Below, in pieces: positions 45,701 through 54,938 of a stretch of 64,000 bases of DNA. Made by a program: the position numbers and the translations under genes. The notes under the pieces are model-generated. The model searched no databases and was not told the origin of the DNA. It worked only from the letters and a program-made list of their open reading frames with translations. Position 1 is the stretch's first letter. Every line of letters begins with the position of its first letter. This DNA is from Planctomycetota bacterium (GTDB lineage: Bacteria > Planctomycetota > Uabimicrobiia > Uabimicrobiales > Uabimicrobiaceae), in assembly GCA_029260735.1 (NCBI GenBank), contig JAJDCR010000007.1:62001-126000 (forward strand), read 5' to 3'.

Positions 45701-47470
45701 TTATGGCTGAGGAAAACCATGTACCTTAACTTTAGGACTGACGAACCCTAGATCATTCGCTACAGTAGATGCAGCTCTTAGAGCCAGTGCTGCAATGGTT
45801 AAAGTTGGGTTTGCTGTTCCTGATGCAGGAAAAACTCCACTTCCCACCAAAAAGAGATTTTCGTGGTCGTGACAACGTAAATTTTTATCCACTACTGAAG
45901 TATTAGGGTTATCTCCCATTCGAGTTGTTCCCATAACATGACCCGCTCCTCTTAGAGTAAATAGGTCTCCTTTATAACTGAATGCACCTGCCGAATCCGA
46001 ACTTGAAGAAGTATATTCCTCTCCCAAGGTTGCAAAAATCTGAGAGAGCACATGCTTAGATTTGATAAAGGCTTCTCGGTTATAGTTAGAGATATTGTAA
46101 CTGATTTCGGGATGTGGTATATCAAGTTTATCTTGATATTTCTTCGATAGGGTAACTCTATTGCCGGGAGATGGTAGTTGTTCCATTTCTGCTGTAATCG
46201 AAATTTGTCGATGCATGTGATTGGCTAGTTTTTTCCGTAAAATTTTACCGTAAAGACCTTTTTTAACACAATCATGAACCAAATTGTATGGTGCGTTTGC
46301 TGCCCATCCCCACCCCGTGTTGCTGACTGCCAGTACAAATGCGGAGTGATCCCTTCGGTGACAACCATCACGAAAAGCCTCTATGGTTCCCGTTGATAGA
46401 GGGCCCCGAAAACTGTAAACAGGTTCGTCGACTAAGGCCCACCCTAAATTCACTAAATGGTCCATAAGATTACGCCCTACTTGATCACTCCTATTCCCAA
46501 CTTTTGTAGCTAAACCAGATCGAGTTTTCCATTTTGACATTAGGAGGAGTTTGGGGGTTTCTACTGCATTTGCAGCTATTACATAGCGACGCGCTGTAAC
46601 AGTACGTCTAGCTCCATCCCATGTTTTATATGAGATCCCACTGACCTTACCAGAACTCTCTACCTGAACTTCAGTTGCTACAGATTTGTAATAAACCTTA
46701 GCTGGAGTATCATGAACCTTTGTTGCTCTTTGTAAAGTAATAGCTGAATCATACTTCGCCTGGATGGGACAAATGGGGATGCAAGTATTATTTCCCATAC
46801 AAGGAGGACGTCCATCTCTACCGATCGAGTTCCTAGCTTGTGGTACAGGTAGTACATGAAGTTCTTTGCCTTCAACCAAAGAACTTTTTAAGCGCTTTTG
46901 AAGAACTCTATCTAGATAAGTATGAGGGATTGGGGGCATGGGGTAAGAAGCGCTCCTATATGCTTCGAGAACCCCATTCCAGGCTTCGTGACTGCCGCTA
47001 ACTCCGATCATGTGTTCTGCTTGAGTGTACCACTCTTCCAGCTCGTTGTAGTCTATGGGCCAGTCTTGAGCTCCTTTTACATCATAGGTAGATAAGAGTT
47101 TAAAATCATTTGGAACGTGACGCAAAGCTATTCCTTGCCAGTGGTTAACAGCTCCTCCAGAAGTTCTTTCCCAAGTACTAGAGAAAGGGAGAGGTCCTTT
47201 TTGATGAAGATAGCTCTTTGATCCATCTTTCCAATCACCAAAAAGATCTAAAACATTGGGACTGGGAGAGAAATCTTTGTTCTCTGGCCAAGGAGAGCTA
47301 GGAATTTTAGCCGCAGCTTGATAAAAGCTGTTTGCATGTGTCTGGCGATCTTTCAATTTAGGACCGGCTTCCAGAACGAGGACTCTCAATCCAGATTTAG
47401 CAAGTCTCTCTGAAATAAGAGCTCCTGTAATTCCAGAACCAACGATAACAACATCAAATTCATTATTCAT
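45701..47470 (-). CDS. GMC-family FAD dehydrogenase with three-cysteine [3Fe-4S] motif
   Basis: 589 residues from ATG 47470 (AGGAG 7 bases upstream; the frame is open to 47491). N-terminal FAD-binding motif VGSGITGALISERL, C-terminal GMC catalytic region with GAGHVMGTTRMGDNP and ASGTANPTLTIAALALRA. Cysteines C224, C230 and C234 (CMGNNTCIPICP, spacing C-x5-C-x3-C) match the [3Fe-4S] motif of the catalytic subunit of bacterial FAD-glucose dehydrogenase. It therefore probably oxidises a sugar or alcohol and passes electrons through the cluster. Its start overlaps the end of the molybdopterin gene by 8 bases, and that gene's C-terminus carries the small-subunit domain such enzymes need. No signal peptide; exact substrate unknown. 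Confidence 0.88.
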   Translation of the reverse strand: MNNEFDVVIVGSGITGALISERLAKSGLRVLVLEAGPKLKDRQTHANSFYQAAAKIPSSPWPENKDFSPSPNVLDLFGDWKDGSKSYLHQKGPLPFSSTWERTSGGAVNHWQGIALRHVPNDFKLLSTYDVKGAQDWPIDYNELEEWYTQAEHMIGVSGSHEAWNGVLEAYRSASYPMPPIPHTYLDRVLQKRLKSSLVEGKELHVLPVPQARNSIGRDGRPPCMGNNTCIPICPIQAKYDSAITLQRATKVHDTPAKVYYKSVATEVQVESSGKVSGISYKTWDGARRTVTARRYVIAANAVETPKLLLMSKWKTRSGLATKVGNRSDQVGRNLMDHLVNLGWALVDEPVYSFRGPLSTGTIEAFRDGCHRRDHSAFVLAVSNTGWGWAANAPYNLVHDCVKKGLYGKILRKKLANHMHRQISITAEMEQLPSPGNRVTLSKKYQDKLDIPHPEISYNISNYNREAFIKSKHVLSQIFATLGEEYTSSSSDSAGAFSYKGDLFTLRGAGHVMGTTRMGDNPNTSVVDKNLRCHDHENLFLVGSGVFPASGTANPTLTIAALALRAASTVANDLGFVSPKVKVHGFPQP

Positions 47471-50400
47471 CAATGTTCTCCTGAGGTTCATTCCAATTTT
47501 TAGTACTTGTTCTATATCCTTGTGGCTCTACCCCCATGGCTTTCCAGATTAATCCCTTTCTGTAGTGATCTTCATACATGGAACCAAACCCTTTATCCGA
47601 ACCTTCTTCTGCGGGATATCCATGTTCATTATGAAAAGAGCCGTTATACCAAAGAATCGTGATAATCTCAGCGAACTCTTTAAACTTAACTCGGAGAACT
47701 TCGTACTGAAAACTATCCATCTCTTTCAAATGGTTTTCACTACAAATCTTTAGCAATATTTTGTGGGTCTCTGGTTTTCTTCGTAAAAGTCGAAGCAATA
47801 AAGATTCGGAGTGATCCTTTTCTAGGTTATCAAAACCCGTTAGGTGTTTTGACCATTCCAGAAAAAATTCTTTTATCGCAGAATCTACACAAGGTGGATC
47901 CATTTCTTTAGGACTGCTCATCTCTGGATCAACCTCTAGGCTTGCTGCCCATTCCAAAGCTATATCGCGGTCGACCCCATCCCATTGATCCCAAGCACCT
48001 GCTTTCAAAATTTCTCCAGTTTCAGGATTTTTTGTATCGTAGGAAGGCCACTTCATTACATCTAGCATCATACCAAAAACACCTCGGAGTTTCGATTTTA
48101 GGTAACTAAGGGTATCATCTGGGTTTAGCATAGTGATTTGTCTCTCTTGCCCTGTGTGAGTAAACGCTCTAGGTAAACCCCTTGAGACAATAAGTTCTCG
48201 CATACGCCAGTCTAAACGTCGATGATAAAGCCATTGACCTGTTTTTTTTCCGATGCCTTCGCGCAAACCTTCTGGTTCTACAACAATTTGGTTACGTTGC
48301 GAGTAGCTAGGACCTAGTCTTTTTTCAGAAGAGAAAATCGGTCTTTCAAGTGCTGTAACAGTTCCCTTGCCATACTTTAGAGTCCCTACTGGATTTATAC
48401 CATCGAAGTAACCAAACATAATGTTGTTAACATAACCATCAAACTCAAAATTCTCGGTTACTTTGTTATATACAGGGTAAGAAAATAGAGCAAATGCTGT
48501 TCCTCTAGACACCGAATTTTGACAAGAGATAATCGCAATAAAAAATTGGTTCCCATCACGCACTTCAACAACTTGTCCGTTAACAAAACCCTTCTCTTTT
48601 GCCCAATCTGGATGGACTTCTAGGATAGTTCCAGGCATGTCTTCGGGATAACGTTCGCGGATATGTTCATTGCGAATATGGTTTGACATATTATTCCAGA
48701 GATGGTTAACTCTTCCGCAAGTGATTGCAAGCTCATTTTCTCCTGGTTCAAATTTTTTGAACCAATCGTCGATTTCTGCCCAGCTAGCCCAGACAAAGTT
48801 AAATTCGGGATTTTGGTTTTCTTTTCGAGGGGTAAGACGAAGAGTTCCTTGAAGCTTCAAAGACTCTTTGTCATAAATAGCTGGTAACAAAACACCGTTA
48901 CTAGTAACTCCATTTCCTGCTATTTGAGAACCGTTGCTAACAACACTGTAGTGTTCTTTTCCTAAATAAGAAGTGTTACCAGAAGAATTTTTTCCGAGAA
49001 CTGTGTGGATTCTTTCATTTTCAACACCACATTCGTCAGCAAATTTAAGGATGGGGTTTAGCCAATTCGAGCGATTGGACCGACCAATGTAATAATTGTT
49101 TTCTTGTGTTTTTTTTTCCTCTGCTAATTCGTCAGCTATCGCTCCAGTGTTTGTCCAAGAAAATTCACTCAAGGCACGACTACCACCCTTTGAGTTTATA
49201 ATTTTTTGAGCAATATCTCGAAAAATTACCCAATCAGGCTTTGGCGAATAACAAAAACTATCCCTACTTTCGTAGGGATCTTGATCTGAAAGTTTCCCTT
49301 TGTCTTTCTCGTGTAGAGGAGAATCTTGAAAACGTTCATAAAGACGCAAGCGTCGTTCAGCGTTGTACCGAATAAACGTATCTTCTCCCCAACCAGCAGC
49401 AGGTAACACAATGTCTGAAAGTTCTGTAGTGGCATTGGGGAAAATGTCTTGGTGTACCACTACTACACCACCAGCATCCATCCGAGCCTTGAATGACCTC
49501 AGTATTTCAGAAACCTCTGCTTTGCTAGGGTATTCGTCCTTAAATCGGCTTTTTAATTTTTTTCGTTTTCTTTGGCAGTCATTGATTTGCCCTAGATAGT
49601 TTCCTCCGATAATCCAAAGTAATTGGACATCAGGCTCAGCACAGGTTTCTACTCCATTTTTCAGCTTAACTCTGCCATTCTTTTCACTGTCGGGAATTAC
49701 CATTGCCTCATCAGGTCCAAAAACATGACTATCTAAATTGTGCTTTACTGGAAATACAGGATTTTTTAAAGGATAGTCTGGTCTAAGTTGATTTAATTTT
49801 CCTTCAGTATAGGTGTCCACCGCATTTGAGTAAGGGTAACTTTCTTCTTTAGAAGACTTACATTGATTTCGTAAAGTAAAACCTTGAACAAAACCTTTAG
49901 CTTCGGCCCAGCCTTTTTGGTGGCCACCACATCGACCAACTAGCGGAGCAGGCATACTTGGACGCCAAAGGAGTAAACCAATAGATGCTATAGCGGCGGT
50001 GTTGTGATAGTTAAATCCCCAAATTAAACCTTTTTCATAGAGAGTACCTACTATGGGAAGACGGTTTCGACCAGGTGGATTTTTACTCATCCGACGAACA
50101 GTTTCTTTCAGTAAACTCAAACAAATACCACTTACCTTGGCCGCATTCTCCAATGTATAGGTATCGTCTCCTTTTAGGAAATCTTTGAATTCTTGAAAGC
50201 TTAATGCACGCGAGGCGCGCCTAAATTTTTTCTTTTCGATAGATTTTTCAATAATTTCCTTAATATCGTGTTGATTCTTAGCAATTTTAGGGTGGATATC
50301 CTGGTCAGAGAATTCTTCCATCAAAGAGCGAGCAATAGCAAATAAAACTAAAGAATCTGCTCCTAGGCGAGTTGGTTGCAAATGAATCCCCCCGGTTGTT

Positions 50401-51191
50401 TCAGCATATTGAGCTGTTGCTGTTTTTCTGGGGTCTAACACAATCATTTCTTTTCCTGTTAAGTTTTGCATGAAAAAGACTGATTGGTTTTCATAAGGAT
50501 TTGAGCCTACGATAAACAAACTATCTACTTTTCGCATATCTTCGTAAGCAAAATTATGAGGTCCTATACCAGCATCTTTCATTCCCGGACTACTTCCCGC
50601 AGCACTTGGGCGATCATGATAAGCTAGATTGGGGGTTCCAATTGCTCTGTAAAAGAGCTTTGTTGCCGCATAAGTATTTTCTAAATACTGGTACTCAAAT
50701 ATCTTAACTCCTAAACCCTCTGGTTTTTCAGCTTTAAGCTGATCTTCTTCATCTTTCTTAAGCGAAGTTGCTTTGATTGTTAACTCCGCGATTACCTCGT
50801 TAATTTCTTTCCAACTAACCTTATGTAGTTGACCGTCTTTACAACGAACTAAAGGAGAGCGCAACCTATCATCTTTTTTCCGTTCTCGCTTGGGTTTTAC
50901 AGATACTAAATCGCCTCCTTGAGACCCTCCTCGGACAGAGTGGTTTCCTTTATTGAGTTCACAACGAGCATCCGGCACTATGGATGCATGGTATTTCTTG
51001 CCTTGAAAATAGATCTCTTCGCGCATTGCTGGACTAATGTAGGAAGAAGTAACTACATCGACTTCCTCTCCTGTTTGAGGTACACTAGGAGTGAGAAGAG
51101 CACGATAACCACAACCAACAGCACAGTACTGACAAACTGTGCTGCGGGTAATACTACCAGGAGGTAGTTTGCGTATATATTTGTCAAACAT
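47463..51191 (-). CDS. Arsenite-oxidase-like molybdopterin oxidoreductase fused to FAD-SLDH-type small-subunit domain
   Basis: 1242 residues, about 400 longer than AioA. Near the N-terminus C20, C23 and C27 (VCQYCAVGCGY) with Ser85 (NHSVRGG) in the fourth position match the [3Fe-4S] site of arsenite oxidase, as do the phrases SIVPDARCELNKG and VRGGSQGG. The molybdopterin domains follow to about residue 1000, including a MopB C-terminal part (TILEVHPDWAKEKGFVNGQVVEV). Residues ~1098-1238 are different: EFFLEWSKHLTGFDNL, ILWYNGSF and YRKGLIWKAMGVEPQGY look like the small (gamma) subunit of FAD-dependent sugar/sorbitol dehydrogenases (PF12318 type). The next gene encodes a GMC large subunit, so the fusion likely tethers the two enzymes. 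The actual Mo substrate is unknown; AioA, IdrA and relatives share this fold. Confidence 0.85.
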   Translation of the reverse strand: MFDKYIRKLPPGSITRSTVCQYCAVGCGYRALLTPSVPQTGEEVDVVTSSYISPAMREEIYFQGKKYHASIVPDARCELNKGNHSVRGGSQGGDLVSVKPKRERKKDDRLRSPLVRCKDGQLHKVSWKEINEVIAELTIKATSLKKDEEDQLKAEKPEGLGVKIFEYQYLENTYAATKLFYRAIGTPNLAYHDRPSAAGSSPGMKDAGIGPHNFAYEDMRKVDSLFIVGSNPYENQSVFFMQNLTGKEMIVLDPRKTATAQYAETTGGIHLQPTRLGADSLVLFAIARSLMEEFSDQDIHPKIAKNQHDIKEIIEKSIEKKKFRRASRALSFQEFKDFLKGDDTYTLENAAKVSGICLSLLKETVRRMSKNPPGRNRLPIVGTLYEKGLIWGFNYHNTAAIASIGLLLWRPSMPAPLVGRCGGHQKGWAEAKGFVQGFTLRNQCKSSKEESYPYSNAVDTYTEGKLNQLRPDYPLKNPVFPVKHNLDSHVFGPDEAMVIPDSEKNGRVKLKNGVETCAEPDVQLLWIIGGNYLGQINDCQRKRKKLKSRFKDEYPSKAEVSEILRSFKARMDAGGVVVVHQDIFPNATTELSDIVLPAAGWGEDTFIRYNAERRLRLYERFQDSPLHEKDKGKLSDQDPYESRDSFCYSPKPDWVIFRDIAQKIINSKGGSRALSEFSWTNTGAIADELAEEKKTQENNYYIGRSNRSNWLNPILKFADECGVENERIHTVLGKNSSGNTSYLGKEHYSVVSNGSQIAGNGVTSNGVLLPAIYDKESLKLQGTLRLTPRKENQNPEFNFVWASWAEIDDWFKKFEPGENELAITCGRVNHLWNNMSNHIRNEHIRERYPEDMPGTILEVHPDWAKEKGFVNGQVVEVRDGNQFFIAIISCQNSVSRGTAFALFSYPVYNKVTENFEFDGYVNNIMFGYFDGINPVGTLKYGKGTVTALERPIFSSEKRLGPSYSQRNQIVVEPEGLREGIGKKTGQWLYHRRLDWRMRELIVSRGLPRAFTHTGQERQITMLNPDDTLSYLKSKLRGVFGMMLDVMKWPSYDTKNPETGEILKAGAWDQWDGVDRDIALEWAASLEVDPEMSSPKEMDPPCVDSAIKEFFLEWSKHLTGFDNLEKDHSESLLLRLLRRKPETHKILLKICSENHLKEMDSFQYEVLRVKFKEFAEIITILWYNGSFHNEHGYPAEEGSDKGFGSMYEDHYRKGLIWKAMGVEPQGYRTSTKNWNEPQENIDE

Positions 51192-51248
51192 AAGAGAACC
51201 TCTAATAAATCTATTTGTTCTTTGAGTATTTTGCCTATTTAATTTTTT

Positions 51249-51674
51249 CTAATTCTCAAGTAAAAGATCTTCGTCGCTATCCAACGTGGCTCTGATTACA
51301 TCTTTATCTCTATGAACTAATAAATTTAAAAGACTTCTCGTTGATGGGCCCAGTACTACTAGACCTTTTTTCAACAAATCAAAGCGAGTCCCATGGCACG
51401 CACACGGACCAACAATTGCAGTTGAAGATGGTTTGTACTCCTTCAAGTCGGTGTATTTCTTTCGAATCAAACGACACTTCATGTGTGGACAAACGTTTAG
51501 ATAAGCTAATATGTTTGTACCGTCCTCCAACGGTTCTGATTTTTCTATGTTTGTATTCGATTTAACGCGAAGGAATAAAGCTGAAGTGGGAGAACCTTTA
51601 TCTTCCTTTACCATAATTACTATACCTTCAGAAGGTATAGTCTCTAAGTTTATAGACCAGCTTCGTTTTGACAT
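51249..51674 (-). CDS. Rieske [2Fe-2S] protein (AioB-like small subunit)
   Basis: 141 residues. Rieske ligands C62-P-H64 and C91-A-C-H94, with extra cysteines C67 and C93 in the positions that form the disulfide of cytochrome bc1-type Rieske proteins. The spacing between the two ligand pairs (about 26 residues) is longer than usual. AioB-type subunits normally start with a Tat signal that carries the whole complex to the periplasm; none is present here (MSKRSWSINLETIPS). GGAG before ATG 51674 supports the start, so the complex is probably cytoplasmic. It lies 57 bases before the molybdopterin gene and is its natural electron-transfer partner. Confidence 0.87.
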   Translation of the reverse strand: MSKRSWSINLETIPSEGIVIMVKEDKGSPTSALFLRVKSNTNIEKSEPLEDGTNILAYLNVCPHMKCRLIRKKYTDLKEYKPSSTAIVGPCACHGTRFDLLKKGLVVLGPSTRSLLNLLVHRDKDVIRATLDSDEDLLLEN

Positions 51675-51769
51675 TTAAAACTCCATCAAACTTTGGTGGA
51701 TTATCAAAAGTTTTGGACTTTTGATAACTCAATTTTCAACTCTGCTTTAAATCATCTAGAACATTTAGT

Positions 51770-52639
51770 TCACACTTCTATGCGACCGAACCAAAGTGGA
51801 GAGCGAGGTTCAAATACTATCTTCTCTGGGGGATATTTCAGCTTTATCTGGTTACCTTCCTTTTCCACTATGGTATCTAGGTTAGTAAAATTCATGGTAG
51901 TAAGAATTGTGATGGGATCAGGATCATCAGCAAGAAACTGGAGAAACCCCTCAATTGTTCCTCCATCACCAATATAGTTTACAATTCTCCTAAATAGTTT
52001 AGGGAATATGATATCTGTGATTTCTAGCTGCTCTAAGCCAGTAACTTCTACTCCTGTGTTTGTTTTATCTTTTGGCCAAAAACCTTTCCCCTCTTGTCTT
52101 GCTTTTTCGACTCCTCTAGTGATTTCTTCGCGAAGATCAAAAAATAATCCTTTATAAAAAGCAGGGTAGGCTAAACCCTGTTCAACAAGCTTGTAGTTAA
52201 CACTTTCTTTCATCAGACCTGCTTCTAAACGTACAGAGCTACCATCCTCATGATGAGTAGAGCCGGAAAAAACAAAAGCTATAGGTCTTCTATAAGTATC
52301 CGTAGATCGGGATAGTATGTACCCTGGAACAGCATCAGATGCTTCCACTACCTTAGAATGTCTTTGATTCCATTGTACATTTTCTATCCCAAGCTCTTGA
52401 AATAAAGCATCCGTTGCTTGATTTGCATAGTCAAGAGGTTGATGGTGTCCAAAATAGTGAGTCTCTAAAGTGTCAATTCCTTCAAAACGCAATTGAGCAT
52501 GTTCCCTCGCATTCCTTTTGGCAAGTAGACCTCTTAGGAAAGTCCAGTTGTTAAGGTTGTCTGCTTTGAATCGGATAGAATCTCCATCAGGTGAATACCC
52601 TTTTACATGAAAAGAGCCTTTAATAAGTCGAAATGGCAT
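51770..52639 (-). CDS. Thermonuclease-family (SNase-like) protein
   Basis: 289 residues, no signal peptide. OB-fold nuclease motifs: DGDSIRF near the N-terminus, then LRFEGIDTLETHY (metal-binding Asp, catalytic Arg and Glu) and YRRPIAFVF (second Arg), followed by YKLVEQGLAYPAFY and RQEGKGFWPKDKT. The catalytic residues seem intact. A C-terminal extension of about 90 residues is not recognised. It is encoded 95 bases upstream of the Rieske gene on the same strand and may be the first gene of that operon, though a functional link between a nuclease and this redox complex is not obvious. AGAGG 6 bases before ATG supports the start. Confidence 0.8.
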   Translation of the reverse strand: MPFRLIKGSFHVKGYSPDGDSIRFKADNLNNWTFLRGLLAKRNAREHAQLRFEGIDTLETHYFGHHQPLDYANQATDALFQELGIENVQWNQRHSKVVEASDAVPGYILSRSTDTYRRPIAFVFSGSTHHEDGSSVRLEAGLMKESVNYKLVEQGLAYPAFYKGLFFDLREEITRGVEKARQEGKGFWPKDKTNTGVEVTGLEQLEITDIIFPKLFRRIVNYIGDGGTIEGFLQFLADDPDPITILTTMNFTNLDTIVEKEGNQIKLKYPPEKIVFEPRSPLWFGRIEV

Positions 52640-52845
52640 AGTAAACCTCTTTCACTGTTTAATTACAACATACAAATACGGAATCTCCGCTATTCGATGT
52701 TACTAAAATAAAACTATACAACCTTCTTTTGCTTGTTCTCTAGTGTAACGCACCTTTATTTTATTTACATTATGTTCATGAAAACTTGTTTCTCTGTATT
52801 CTCTTCTTAGTTTTTTTCGTTTTGAAAATGTTCTCAAGTGCTTCA

Positions 52846-53611
52846 TTATTTAGCAGATTGAATTATCGTATCAGGAGTATGAAAAAACGATCAACCGTAT
52901 AGGAAACACCAAGGCTAGCCATCTTTTTTCTATCTGGTTTTGGCTCTCTTTTGCCACGGTGGTCATGAATTTTAGCTTCTCTCTTTTCATGTCTAACTGG
53001 AATTCCTTTTCTATCACCACCTATAACCATTAATTCACCTTCTTCTTCAGGATTTGGAGCCGGTTTTGCTTCACGATATTCTGGAGCATACTTTGCTTTT
53101 TGTCTATTCATTTTTTCTAAGCTATCAACTGGTATTCTTTGAAAAAGTATCTTCTCTAAACTTCGGCTTACTTGACCAAATGGACTTTCTACACAAAGTA
53201 ACTGTGACCATTCTTGCAGCAGGTAAGAGTATTTGCTCTCTGGTCGCTCTAGAATGCTATCCAGTGTTATGCATTCTATTTTTTGTTTCTCTCACTGAGC
53301 ATATACATAGCGATTTAATTTATACTCTCCGAATACTGTTCTATAATTTTTTTTGTTTAGCCCTGATCTTTTTAACTCTTTTCCTTCAAGGAAATCCAGT
53401 TTTTCCCTTTATCTCTTTGACCTTTCTTGTTTAAAAACCAGCCTAACGCTTGATGGCCTATCTCCAGTATTTTTTTCCAAACTCTTTTTTCTACTTCGTA
53501 AGCTGACTTCTCTTCTACGCTCGCTTCTTGCAAATATGACTTTAGGTCTTCTAACTTTCCATCTAATTTTTCTAGGTTGCCGAAAATCCTTAATTCTGAC
53601 ATCCTCTTCAT
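52846..53611 (-). pseudogene. Decayed ISKra4-family transposase
   Basis: Three minus-strand frames together read as an ISKra4 transposase. Frame one (53611 down to about 53390) has the N-terminal part (VEKRVWKKILEIGHQALGWF). After a frameshift near 53391, the next frame carries KELKRSG and FGEYKLNRYVYAQ, then an in-frame TGA at 53292-53294, then ECITLDSILERPESKYSYLL and LEKMNRQKAKYAPEYREAK, then GDRKGIPVRH and KKMASLGVSYTVDRF. A second frameshift in the T-run near 52885 leads to HTPDTIIQSAK and a stop at 52846. The C-terminal catalytic half is missing. It is therefore inactive. Small open frames here (52863-53111, 53372-53611) are fragments of it, not genes. Confidence 0.8.
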
Positions 53612-53825
53612 AATAGCTCTCCTTTTGCGTCATTAATGGCTCAATGACTTTTTTTGTTTTATCATTGAGAGCTATTTTTACTCTACAAGTCATTTAGTTG
53701 CAATATTTTTCATTCTTTCTTTAATTTTAGGGCGCGGAGAACCAGTTGCACCCAATCCCAATTGTGGGAAAACCTGACTTTCAAAATGCGATCGCAGTCC
53801 GTAGGTTCTGTAACTTTTAGAGGCT

Positions 53826-54938
53826 CTAGAGTTTATCATTTTTTTTCTTGGTGAGCGGTGTGTTTTTGGAAATTTCTATTTGTTTAAGATCCTGATTTCC
53901 TACAAGGGTATAATTAAAGTTGTAGTTTATTGCTTTATGATATTCAGGGTGGTGGATTATTTTTTTCATACTCTGTATTTCTAGTTGCCAAATAGAGGAT
54001 GTAAAAGCTTTCATGTAGTATTCTAAGCTGTTTTGAATGTGTACAATAAAAGTCTTACACAAACGATACTTGTAATGATTTAAGCAATCCTCAAAAGGAA
54101 TACCTTTTGCAATACTAGAGATAATGGCGGTAGTAAGAAGGGCTTCTTTTATAGCGTAGCCAGTACCATCGCCGCATAATGGATCAAAGCACATTGCCGC
54201 TTCTCCTAAACTACTCCAGTTTTTTCCATATAAAGGAAATGAAATTTGAGGAAAAGCTTTAAATTTTGCAGTGATATAATAACTTTCTATTTGATCTTTT
54301 ATAAAAATCGTTTCTTCTATTAATTCTTTAAAGTTTGAATTTGGTTTGGGCAACATTATTTGTAAAACACCTGTTTTCTTAGTTGATGGGGCTAAAAAAA
54401 ACCAGGCATTTTTAGTTGTTTCTGTCCAACAAGTTTCTGATTCTTTACGTAGCTTTACATTAAAAGAAACAATGAGGCGATTTCCATAACTATTGGTTGT
54501 ATGTGTATTGTTAGACGTTTTTTTTTCTCGTCCACTAGCATTTATGAACCAAAAGTTTTTGTTGGCTCTTGTTTTTAGTAAGTGGTTAAAATCTAATTTA
54601 CCTTGATGCTTTTGGGTGCTTATATCTTTGTGATGAAAGCTATGGAGATTTTGCATTAAGTATTTCTGAAGAGTATCACCCTCTATTGTGTAGCCACCAT
54701 TATCGTGAGTTATTAAGTCTTCTGCCCATAACACTTTTCGGCGTGAAAATTGGTAACTAATAGCCGTTAGGTCTATAGACCATATGTTTTGTAGTAAATT
54801 GTAAGTCATAGGGTTTAACACTAAAGTGGGTTTTGAATAAGAGCTTGTGCTCATTATTTGTACTTGCCATCCGTTTAAAAGGAGAAGTTTAGCACAAGTT
54901 AGTGCTGAAATCCCTTGTCCTACAATTAATATTTTCAT
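53826..54938 (-). CDS. LodB/QhpG-like FAD-dependent oxidoreductase
   Basis: 370 residues. N-terminal FAD motif VGQGISALTCAKLLLL and, near 250, SSLGEAAMCFDPLCGDGTGYAIKEALL, the GD..DP..G.G pattern of the flavin monooxygenase/halogenase-like fold. LodB and QhpG proteins of this fold are needed to hydroxylate the tryptophan that becomes cysteine tryptophylquinone in LodA and in quinohemoprotein amine dehydrogenase. Its start overlaps the stop of the upstream LodA-C/ferritin gene (TAATG), implying translational coupling. Assignment rests on fold motifs plus this context. It is the last gene of the tight four-gene unit. Confidence 0.78.
   Translation of the reverse strand: MKILIVGQGISALTCAKLLLLNGWQVQIMSTSSYSKPTLVLNPMTYNLLQNIWSIDLTAISYQFSRRKVLWAEDLITHDNGGYTIEGDTLQKYLMQNLHSFHHKDISTQKHQGKLDFNHLLKTRANKNFWFINASGREKKTSNNTHTTNSYGNRLIVSFNVKLRKESETCWTETTKNAWFFLAPSTKKTGVLQIMLPKPNSNFKELIEETIFIKDQIESYYITAKFKAFPQISFPLYGKNWSSLGEAAMCFDPLCGDGTGYAIKEALLTTAIISSIAKGIPFEDCLNHYKYRLCKTFIVHIQNSLEYYMKAFTSSIWQLEIQSMKKIIHHPEYHKAINYNFNYTLVGNQDLKQIEISKNTPLTKKKNDKL

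Noticed and set aside
47463..51674. Plain arsenite oxidase (AioBA) call
   Set aside because: The iron-sulfur motifs fit, but the large subunit is ~400 residues too long, the Rieske protein has no Tat signal, and a GMC enzyme is built in. No arsenic-resistance genes are nearby.
52863..53693. Small minus-strand frames read as separate hypothetical genes
   Set aside because: Two are consecutive pieces of one broken ISKra4 transposase; the Arg/Lys-rich frame 53409-53693 overlaps it out of frame.
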